Assembly (NCBI GenBank): GCA_021810815.1
Contig: JAJZHR010000159.1
Span: 1 to 6,133 of the forward strand
Direction of reading: 5' to 3'
Origin: Acidobacteriota bacterium
GTDB lineage: Bacteria; Acidobacteriota; Terriglobia; Terriglobales; Acidobacteriaceae
Length of the DNA: 6,133 nt
The notes below the pieces were generated by a model. It made no database searches. It was not told the DNA's origin and saw nothing but the letters and a program-made list of their open reading frames with translations. This document shows, one piece after another, positions 1 through 5,239 of this stretch (within the stretch, counting starts at the first letter, position 1; the number at the start of each line of letters is the position of its first letter). The position numbers and the translations under genes were made by a program.

Positions 1-536
1 CGCTGCAGATCGCGCGGACCATTGCGGGGATCGCTTCCGGGGGAGCGCTGAAGCGGCCGCATCTGGTGTTCCCGGATGAAGTGCCGGCAGAGTACGCAGA
101 GGCGTTCTCCGGCTCCGGCGACAAGAACGTGACCATTTCTCCGCAGACCTGGGAGACGATCACCGAGGGCATGGCAGCGGCGACCGGGCCGGGAGGAACG
201 GCGGGAGCGGCGCACATCGAAGGCGTGGACTTCGCGGGCAAAACGGGGACCGCGCAGGTGATGAGCCATGACGCTCTGGCGCGCTCGGGCGGAGGCCACA
301 AGACGGTTCCGAATGCGTGGTTTGTCGGCATCGCTCCGCGCCGCAATCCGGACATTGTGGTGGCAGTGCTGTGGGAGAACGGCGATTGGGGTGCGAACTC
401 GGCCAAGCTGGCAGCGCAGGTGATCGAGGCGTATGTGAACAAGCAGCGGCGGCTGGCGAACAATGTCCGCATCGCAGAGGTGAAGGCTCCGGACACGAAG
501 CAGCCCCCATTGCAGGCACAGCCGCCTGGGCAATAG
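1..536 (+). CDS. mrdA: Penicillin-binding protein 2 (class B transpeptidase), C-terminal part, 5' truncated by window
   Basis: The reading frame is open from base 3 to the TAG at 534-536, giving the last 177 residues; the true start lies before the window. The visible part is the end of a transpeptidase domain that cross-links peptidoglycan in the periplasm. The third active-site motif KTGTAQV is encoded from base 240. It is followed by the usual NAWFVGIAP strand and the VLWENGDWG stretch of the PBP2/FtsI family. The segment IARTIAGIASGG followed by RPHLV fits PBP2 (elongation, Rod complex) better than FtsI, which is the main alternative. The SxxK and SxN motifs are outside the window. After the domain there is a hydrophilic Pro/Gln-rich tail of about 25 residues ending PPGQ. 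The usual partner rodA does not follow on this strand; a convergent kinase gene does. Family assignment is firm, the PBP2 subtype fairly so. Confidence 0.87.
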   Translation, partial: LQIARTIAGIASGGALKRPHLVFPDEVPAEYAEAFSGSGDKNVTISPQTWETITEGMAAATGPGGTAGAAHIEGVDFAGKTGTAQVMSHDALARSGGGHKTVPNAWFVGIAPRRNPDIVVAVLWENGDWGANSAKLAAQVIEAYVNKQRRLANNVRIAEVKAPDTKQPPLQAQPPGQ

Positions 537-561
537 GTTTTGAGGCAGGTAAAGGGCCACA

Positions 562-591
562 AGCCCATCCCTTCAAGTTCAAGGCTGGGCT
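562..591. terminator. Imperfect hairpin between convergent genes, possible bidirectional terminator
   Basis: AGCCCA (562-567) pairs with TGGGCT (586-591), and CCTT (570-573) pairs with AAGG (581-584). A TC/C internal loop separates the two stems and the terminal loop is 7 nt. It lies in the 69-bp gap between the stop codons of mrdA (+) and the histidine kinase (-), where a shared terminator would be expected. Neither side carries a T-tract, so this is not a canonical intrinsic terminator. The call rests on position and pairing only. Confidence 0.35.
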
Positions 592-605
592 GAATCGTAG
601 CTTCG

Positions 606-2597
606 TTAGACGGTTTGGATGGTCTCGGGCGCCAGGACCGCGTTGTGCGGAAAGAAGAGCATGAAGACGGTTCCGTTCACGGGGCCGTTGCCATTGTGCG
701 GGCGGCTGCGAACGGCGATGATGCCTTTGTGCTTTTCTACGATGCCCGCGCTCACCCAGAGCCCAAGGCCCGTTCCCGTCGCCTCTTTGGTGGTGAAGAA
801 TGCTTCGAAGATGCGGGCGCGCACAGCCTCGGTCATACCGCTGCCGTTGTCTGCCACGCAGACGCGCACACCAGGCTTTCCATAGGTTGGGCCTTCCTTC
901 CAGCAGAGGGATTCGCGGATGGAGAGGATCACTCGGCGACCTGCGGCGTGGACCGGGTCGCCGGGGCGGGAGGCGTCCAGGATTTTATGGTGTGCTCCGT
1001 TCTGGATGCCAGGATCGACCTCGTCCGCGTATGCATCCGGAGTTCCCTCCTGTCGCGCCGCATCGAGGGCGTTGCTGATCAGGTTGGCGAAGACCTGCCG
1101 CAGCTCTCCACCGAAGCCGAAAAGGTTGCAGTGGTCCCTGTATCGCCGCTCCACCTCGACCGCCGCTCCATGGAACCTTCCCTGGTGCAGCGCCACGACG
1201 GAGTCCAGCAGCTGCACCATGTCCACCTGCGTCGGCAGGGTGGACTGGCGGTAGAAGCGCAGCGTTTGCTGGGTGATTTCAGCGACGCGTCCGATTTCGT
1301 GTTGCGCCGCTTCCGTGAAGGCTCGCGCCTCGTCGTTGAGGGAAGGGTGGTTGTGCGCGAGGTAGAGCAGATTGATAACGGACTCGAGCGGGTTGTTGAT
1401 CTCGTGCGCGATGGAAGCGGCCAGACGTCCTGTGGCGGCCAGCTTCTCTGTTCTGCGCAGCGCCTCGTCGGCGAGACGGCGCTGGGTGGTCTCGACCACG
1501 ACCGCGCCGACCCAGCGAATTTCGTCGTCGCTGGTGCGGACGGGATAGAAGCCGGCCAGCCAGCTTCTGCGGACGCCGGGAGCATGGGGCAGTTCTCCAG
1601 CCAGGTCAAGGTCGTGGACGGCTTCTCCGGTGCGGAAGACGCTTTGAATGGGGGCCTCGAATTGCCGCGCGAGATCTGCGGGGAACAATTCGCTGACGGA
1701 GCAGCCGATGTGCTGGCGGATGGAGATGCCATCCATCTCCGCCAGCATCGCGTTGACGCGGGCGTATCTGCATTCGCGGTCGAAGAAGGCAAATCCGATG
1801 GGCGCGTTGGCGAGCATGGAGTCCAGCAGCGCAAGGGTCTCGTTCAGCCCTGCTCTCTGCTCGCCAAGTTCGCGGACCATGGTGTTGAAGCCGACGGTGA
1901 GTTGCCCCACCTCGTTGAAGTCGGATTCAGGCAGCGGATATCTGTTGCTGCGGCCATGGTCGCGGACCACCTGCTGCATCGCCAGCAGAAGGCGCCGCAG
2001 CGGAGTGGTGATGCTCCAGGCAAGGAGCACAACCAGCAGGATGTTGGTGAGCAGGGCAAAGATGGCGTAGAGGATCGCGGTGTAGACGACGGCGTTGACC
2101 TGCCGGCCGAGAAGGCCGTAGTCCGACGTGACCCAGGCAAGAGCGACGGTTCGGCCGTCGACGTCCACGGGAGCCACGGCCTCCTGGCTGCCGTCGCGCA
2201 GGTGGACCAGCTTGAGGATGTGGGGAGGGCTGAGCGCGGCCACCTCCGCAGGGTCGCGCAGATAGGCGCCCGTCAGCACATGGTCGCTGTGCGAGAGAGC
2301 GAGGCCGTCCATGTCGGTCACTTTGGCGATGCGGATGGCATTGGAGGCGCGCACCGCCGCGACCACATCATCCAGAGCGGCAGAGTCATTGGTGTCAATG
2401 GAGTGGGCGCTTGCCTGGGCCAGCAGAAGCGCCTGCTCGGCAACGCGCTGGCGATCCTCGGACAGCAGTTCTCTTTTGCGCGCCTGCACCAGCAGCGCCA
2501 GGAACACGCTGAGCAGCAGGAGTTGAAGCACAACCGTACCCATGACGAGTTGGCCGCGAATTGTCTTGGGCAGAATTCGAAGGCCCCCATTCGGCAT
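606..2597 (-). CDS. Membrane-bound PAS-containing sensor histidine kinase (orphan)
   Basis: A 663-residue sensor kinase, numbered from the ATG at 2597. Order: transmembrane helix 1 (about 16-38), an extracytoplasmic sensor region of about 130 residues, transmembrane helix 2 (about 169-196), HAMP (about 195-249), PAS (about 256-373), HisKA (about 384-451) and HATPase_c (about 496-651). The phosphoacceptor is H398 in AHEINNP. The N box is NLISNALDAA (N505, N509), the G1 box DNGSGM (D583), the F box FEAFFTTK and the G2 box GTGLGL (608-613), so the catalytic core looks intact. About 35 residues (516-553) appear inserted between the N and G1 boxes. No receiver domain or response regulator gene is visible, so the partner must be elsewhere; the ligand is unknown. 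The frame extends upstream to a GTG at 2654. I prefer the ATG because TM1 follows it directly and a -10-like TAAACT ends 7 nt before it. No Shine-Dalgarno is seen. Confidence 0.9.
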   Translation of the reverse strand: MPNGGLRILPKTIRGQLVMGTVVLQLLLLSVFLALLVQARKRELLSEDRQRVAEQALLLAQASAHSIDTNDSAALDDVVAAVRASNAIRIAKVTDMDGLALSHSDHVLTGAYLRDPAEVAALSPPHILKLVHLRDGSQEAVAPVDVDGRTVALAWVTSDYGLLGRQVNAVVYTAILYAIFALLTNILLVVLLAWSITTPLRRLLLAMQQVVRDHGRSNRYPLPESDFNEVGQLTVGFNTMVRELGEQRAGLNETLALLDSMLANAPIGFAFFDRECRYARVNAMLAEMDGISIRQHIGCSVSELFPADLARQFEAPIQSVFRTGEAVHDLDLAGELPHAPGVRRSWLAGFYPVRTSDDEIRWVGAVVVETTQRRLADEALRRTEKLAATGRLAASIAHEINNPLESVINLLYLAHNHPSLNDEARAFTEAAQHEIGRVAEITQQTLRFYRQSTLPTQVDMVQLLDSVVALHQGRFHGAAVEVERRYRDHCNLFGFGGELRQVFANLISNALDAARQEGTPDAYADEVDPGIQNGAHHKILDASRPGDPVHAAGRRVILSIRESLCWKEGPTYGKPGVRVCVADNGSGMTEAVRARIFEAFFTTKEATGTGLGLWVSAGIVEKHKGIIAVRSRPHNGNGPVNGTVFMLFFPHNAVLAPETIQTV

Positions 2598-2604
2598 AGA
2601 GTGC

Positions 2605-2634
2605 AGTTTAATGCAATTCCGCGGCTTCTGTGGA
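2605..2634 (-). promoter_or_regulatory. Candidate sigma-70-type promoter for the histidine kinase, leaderless geometry
   Basis: Read on the minus strand, a -35-like TCCACA (2629-2634, 4 of 6 to TTGACA) is separated by 18 nt from a -10-like TAAACT (2605-2610, TANNNT pattern). The -10 box ends 7 nt before the ATG at 2597, so transcription would start at or next to the A of the start codon. This argues for that ATG over the upstream GTG, which would lie outside the transcript. Both hexamers are imperfect. Confidence 0.4.
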
Positions 2635-2687
2635 GCTGTATAGACCGGCGGCACTTTTAGCGGGCAGCAGCGGGGCGGCGCAGGCGA

Positions 2688-2708
2688 TCCTCTTGCTCCG
2701 TCAGAGGA
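2688..2708 (-). terminator. Weak hairpin just downstream of ypdA
   Basis: TCCTCT (2688-2693) pairs with AGAGGA (2703-2708) around a 9-nt loop, starting about 10 nt after the ypdA stop on the minus strand. There is no T-tract behind it. It may attenuate read-through into the kinase gene or be incidental. The rest of the 120-bp gap (2598-2717) shows only the kinase promoter candidate. Confidence 0.22.
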
Positions 2709-2717
2709 GGAAGCGGT

Positions 2718-3740
2718 TCACTGCAGTCGAGTTAGCTTGCGGCGAAGGTCTTCCGCGATCAGGCGACCGTGGAAGCGGCCATTCTCTATAAAAATCTCGT
2801 TGGTGCGCTCGCCTGCGACGATCACGCCCGCGAGATAGAGTCCGGGGACGTTGCTTTCAAGAGTTGCAGGGTCGCAGGCGGGGCAGCGGTCGTTGGACTC
2901 GTCCAGTCGCACGCCGAGCGCCGCGATGAAGCTGAAGTCGGGCTGGTATCCGGTGAGGGCGAAGACGAAATGGTTGGGCAGAGCCACTTCTCCGCCGGGC
3001 GTATCGAGAAGGACGGAGTCTTCTGCGACGGAGGCGACGGTGCTGTCGAAATAGGCGGTGATTTCGCCGTTCTTGATGCGGTTCATGATGTCGGGGAAGA
3101 TCCAGTACTTCACGTGCTTGTGGATCTCCGGGCCGCGATGGACCAGCGTGACGCGCGCTCCATGACGCCACAGGTCGAGGGCTGCGATGGCGGCGGAGTT
3201 CTTGCCCCCGATGACGAGGACGTCGAGGCCGTAGTAGGGGTGGGGCTCGTGGTAGTAGTGCTTGACCTTGGGGAGGTTTTCGCCGGGGATGTTGAGGTAG
3301 TTGGGGATGTCGTAGTATCCGGTGGCGACGACGAGCTTGCGTGCGCGATGGGTGGTGCGGCGGCCGAACATGTCCTCGGTATGCACGCTGAAGTTGCCGT
3401 CGGCGCCCTCGATGCGATCGACGCGCTCGTACTGGCGCACGTCGAGCTTGTAGTGCTCGGCCACCTTGCGGTAATACTCCAGGGCCTCGCTGCGGGTGGG
3501 CTTCTGGTTGGGGCTGGAGAAGGGGATGTCGCCGATCTCCAGCAGCTCCGGGGTGGTGAAGAAGGTCATGTGCGCGGGATAGTGGAAGAGGGAGTTGGTG
3601 AGGCAGCCTTTGTCGACGATGACGGCGCGGAAGCCGGCCCGCTGGGCGTCAATGGCGCAGGCCATGCCTGTGGGGCCGGCTCCGATGACGAGGACATCGT
3701 AGAGAGTGGGTTCGGCTGGGAGCGGGTTTTGAGCGGCCAT
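2718..3740 (-). CDS. ypdA: YpdA-family FAD/NAD(P)H-dependent disulfide oxidoreductase (putative bacillithiol disulfide reductase)
   Basis: A 340-residue soluble flavoprotein of the two-dinucleotide-fold type. The first motif VIGAGPTG (18-25) is the FAD-binding Rossmann loop. VIGGKNSA (176-183) is the NAD(P)H loop, with Lys where many relatives have Gly, as in YpdA. ATGYYD (139-144) and LYLAGVIVAG (301-310) complete the fold. The stretches KGCLTNS, HYPAHMTFF, TTPELLEIGDIPF and PTRSEALEYYR are typical of the YpdA/Bdr family. In Firmicutes these enzymes reduce bacillithiol disulfide with NADPH, and bacillithiol is known in some Acidobacteriota. The cysteine that S. aureus YpdA carries in its first glycine motif (GGGPCG) is Thr24 here. 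A CPAC pair (Cys286/Cys289) sits near the C-terminal FAD motif. There is no thioredoxin-reductase-type CxxC in the NADPH domain. The ATG at 3740 fits the family N-terminus, with the first beta-strand at about 13-19. The family call is strong; the substrate is inferred. No bsh biosynthesis gene is in view. Confidence 0.88.
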   Translation of the reverse strand: MAAQNPLPAEPTLYDVLVIGAGPTGMACAIDAQRAGFRAVIVDKGCLTNSLFHYPAHMTFFTTPELLEIGDIPFSSPNQKPTRSEALEYYRKVAEHYKLDVRQYERVDRIEGADGNFSVHTEDMFGRRTTHRARKLVVATGYYDIPNYLNIPGENLPKVKHYYHEPHPYYGLDVLVIGGKNSAAIAALDLWRHGARVTLVHRGPEIHKHVKYWIFPDIMNRIKNGEITAYFDSTVASVAEDSVLLDTPGGEVALPNHFVFALTGYQPDFSFIAALGVRLDESNDRCPACDPATLESNVPGLYLAGVIVAGERTNEIFIENGRFHGRLIAEDLRRKLTRLQ

Positions 3741-3746
3741 GGCTCT

Positions 3747-3752
3747 ATTTTA
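3747..3752 (-). promoter_or_regulatory. Candidate -10 box for ypdA, leaderless geometry
   Basis: On the minus strand TAAAAT (5 of 6 to TATAAT) lies exactly 6 nt before the ypdA ATG, too close for a ribosome-binding site between promoter and start codon. No convincing -35 is found 16-18 nt upstream. The same TANNNT-plus-short-spacer layout precedes the histidine kinase ATG, which strengthens both calls. Confidence 0.4.
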
Positions 3753-3769
3753 GGCATGCTGGAGAGGGG

Positions 3770-3783
3770 GAGCGCTTGCGCTC
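3770..3783. promoter_or_regulatory. 14-bp dyad at the expected -35 region of ypdA
   Basis: GAGCGC (3770-3775) and GCGCTC (3778-3783) form a perfect inverted repeat around TT. A 2-nt loop is too small for an RNA hairpin, so if functional it would be a DNA-binding site. It occupies the place where the ypdA -35 element should be, about 18-31 bp upstream of the -10 candidate. In GC-rich DNA a 6-bp dyad can arise by chance. Confidence 0.25.
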
Positions 3784-3794
3784 GATCCTCCACG

Positions 3795-3868
3795 GTCCCA
3801 CTCCGGCGAATGAAAGCGTCCGCCGGGGACGCCATCCTGCGGCGATGCCGCTGCCGCGAGGATGGGAC
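3795..3868. other. Structured intergenic element: possible three-way junction with alternative stems
   Basis: GTCCCA (3795-3800) pairs with TGGGAC (3863-3868) and encloses two further stems. Stem A is CTCCGGCG (3801-3808) with CGCCGGGG (3821-3828), 8 bp with one G-T pair and a 12-nt loop. Stem C is CCATCCTGCGGC (3832-3843) with 3853-3865, 12 bp with a single bulged G (3858) and a 9-nt loop; its outer three pairs compete with the closing stem. A different hairpin, GCGTCC (3816-3821) with GGACGC (3827-3832), excludes stem A. The element ends 73 bp before the serB ATG and lies upstream of the ypdA promoter candidate. It could be a serB leader RNA if transcription starts upstream of it, or a dispersed palindromic repeat, and the fold works on either strand. 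I recognise no known riboswitch consensus in it. It accounts for most of the 201-bp gap 3741-3941. Confidence 0.45.
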
Positions 3869-3892
3869 AGCCGGATTTGTGGCGGGGTGGCT

Positions 3893-3900
3893 GATACCCT
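3893..3900 (+). promoter_or_regulatory. Weak extended -10 candidate upstream of serB
   Basis: TG-A-TACCCT matches the extended -10 pattern TGnTANNNT, 41 bp before the serB ATG. No good -35 hexamer lies at the right distance. If this is the promoter, the structured element at 3795-3868 is outside the transcript. An AGAGG at 3907-3911 is too far from the ATG to serve as its ribosome-binding site. Confidence 0.2.
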
Positions 3901-3941
3901 TTCAGTAGAGGAAAATTTCGCAACACGATTGCAATACAACC

Positions 3942-5231
3942 ATGGACGACACGTTTCTTATCAGCTTTTCCGGGGGCGACCAGCCCGGACTTATCAGTTC
4001 GCTCGCAGAGATTCTCGATCAGCGCGGAGCGCGCCTGCTGGACGTAGGTCAGGCTGTGGTGCATGAGACGCTCGCGCTCGGGATGCTGGTGCGCGCCTCA
4101 TCCTCCACGGATACGGCGCGGCTGGAGAAGGATTTGAGGTCGCGCGCCGAGTGCCTGGGCCTGCGCGTCGGCTTTGCGCCCGTCAGCGCGGACGGGTTTG
4201 ACCACTGGGCCAATGCGCAGGCCAAAGACCGCTTTGTGCTCACGCTTCTGGGGCGGGAGATCACGGCGTATCAGCTTTTCCGCGTCAGCGCTGTGATTGC
4301 CGAGAGCGGACTGAACATCGATCGCATCGAGCGGCTGTCTGGCAGACTGTCGCTGGTGACGCCCGCGGAGGACAGCTATGCGTGCCTGGAGCTGCACGTG
4401 AGCACGGGCGCTCAGCCGTCCGCAATGTCAGCGGGTGAATCGGATGCTTTGGCCGACCAGATGCGTGCTTCGCTGATGGCGCTGACGCATGAGCTGACGC
4501 TGGACATCGCGTTCCAGAAGGAGTGCGTCTTCCGGCGCAACCGGCGGCTGTTTGTGTTCGACATGGACTCGACCCTGATCGCGGGCGAGGTGATCGACGA
4601 GCTGGCGAAGCTGGCAGGAGTGGGCGACCAGGTCTCGGCGATCACTGCGGCGGCGATGCGCGGGGAGCTGGACTTCCAGCAGAGCTTCCGCGCGCGGGTG
4701 GCTCTGCTGCGCGGCCTGCCGGAGGAGCGCGCGCAGACGGTGCTGAACAGCGTTCCTCTGGTGCAGGGCGCGGAGCGGCTGATCTCCACGCTGAAGCGGC
4801 TGGGCTACAAGACGGCCATTCTTTCCGGCGGGTTCAACTTCTTCGCGCGCGACTTGCAGGCGCGGCTGGGCGTGGATTACGTCTTTGCCAACGACCTGGA
4901 CATTGCCGACGGGTTTGTGACCGGCGAGGTGAAGACGCCGATTGTGGACGCGCAGCGCAAGGCGGACCTGCTGCGTGAGATTGCGGCGAGGGAGAATATT
5001 GCCCTGGGACAGGTGGTGGCCGTGGGCGATGGAGCGAACGATCTTCCCATGCTGAACATCGCGGGCATGGGGATTGCGTTCCATGCCAAGCCGCTGGTGC
5101 GCGAGAGGGCGGGGAATGCGCTTTCGTACCTTGGGCTGGACAGCCTGCTGTACCTGATCGGCATCCGCGACCGCGACCTGCCGGGGCTGACGGACGATGC
5201 GACTCCCGTGACCGATATACTTTGCGGTTGA
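3942..5231 (+). CDS. serB: Phosphoserine phosphatase with N-terminal tandem ACT-like domains
   Basis: A 429-residue HAD-superfamily enzyme that hydrolyses O-phospho-L-serine to serine, the last step of the phosphorylated serine pathway in the cytosol. Residues about 1-80 and 95-155 look like two ACT domains (first: FLISFSGGDQPGL and LLDVGQAVVHETL). These resemble the regulatory region of mycobacterial SerB2 and probably bind an amino acid. The catalytic domain runs from about 200 to 410. The nucleophile is D207 and the general acid D209 in FDMDST. Other expected residues are E216, R252, S295 in ILSGGF, K340, and D363/D367 in GDGANDLPM. Their spacing matches the Methanocaldococcus jannaschii enzyme position for position, so activity is expected. 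The ATG at 3942 starts directly at the first ACT strand; no Shine-Dalgarno precedes it, only an ATTGCAAT palindrome at 3928-3935. The stop lies 8 bp before trmD, indicating one transcript. Confidence 0.95.
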   Translation: MDDTFLISFSGGDQPGLISSLAEILDQRGARLLDVGQAVVHETLALGMLVRASSSTDTARLEKDLRSRAECLGLRVGFAPVSADGFDHWANAQAKDRFVLTLLGREITAYQLFRVSAVIAESGLNIDRIERLSGRLSLVTPAEDSYACLELHVSTGAQPSAMSAGESDALADQMRASLMALTHELTLDIAFQKECVFRRNRRLFVFDMDSTLIAGEVIDELAKLAGVGDQVSAITAAAMRGELDFQQSFRARVALLRGLPEERAQTVLNSVPLVQGAERLISTLKRLGYKTAILSGGFNFFARDLQARLGVDYVFANDLDIADGFVTGEVKTPIVDAQRKADLLREIAARENIALGQVVAVGDGANDLPMLNIAGMGIAFHAKPLVRERAGNALSYLGLDSLLYLIGIRDRDLPGLTDDATPVTDILCG

Positions 5232-5239
5232 GACCCCCT

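Noticed and set aside
2598..2654. Alternative GTG start adding 19 residues to the histidine kinase
   Set aside because: No ribosome-binding site precedes the GTG, the added residues are not family-like, and the promoter candidate lies downstream of it.
615..2660. 681-codon open frame on the plus strand covering the whole histidine kinase gene
   Set aside because: It is the exact codon-register antisense of the kinase, open because that gene avoids TTA, CTA and TCA codons. The translation shows no recognisable domain, while the minus strand encodes a complete kinase.
2769..3908. 379-codon open frame on the plus strand opposite ypdA
   Set aside because: Same antisense-register effect. The product is Val/Gly/Asp-rich low-information sequence, whereas the minus strand has clear FAD and NAD(P)H motifs.
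3776..4066. Short open frames on both strands across the ypdA/serB gap
   Set aside because: They run out of phase into serB, show no conserved features, and their starts lack ribosome-binding sites. The gap is better explained by structured non-coding sequence.
3785..4110. 11-bp direct repeat ATCCTCCACGG at 3785-3795 and 4100-4110
   Set aside because: Several 11-bp matches are expected by chance in a window this size.
5216..5221. TATACT -10-like box just before trmD
   Set aside because: It lies inside the last serB codons and has no -35 at 16-18 nt upstream; the nearest TGAC-like hexamer is 23 nt away. Co-transcription with serB explains trmD better.
5222..5239. Upstream TTG start for trmD overlapping the serB stop
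   Set aside because: TrmD proteins begin at the MRFDILTIFPEFF segment, and the six extra residues have no counterpart in the family.
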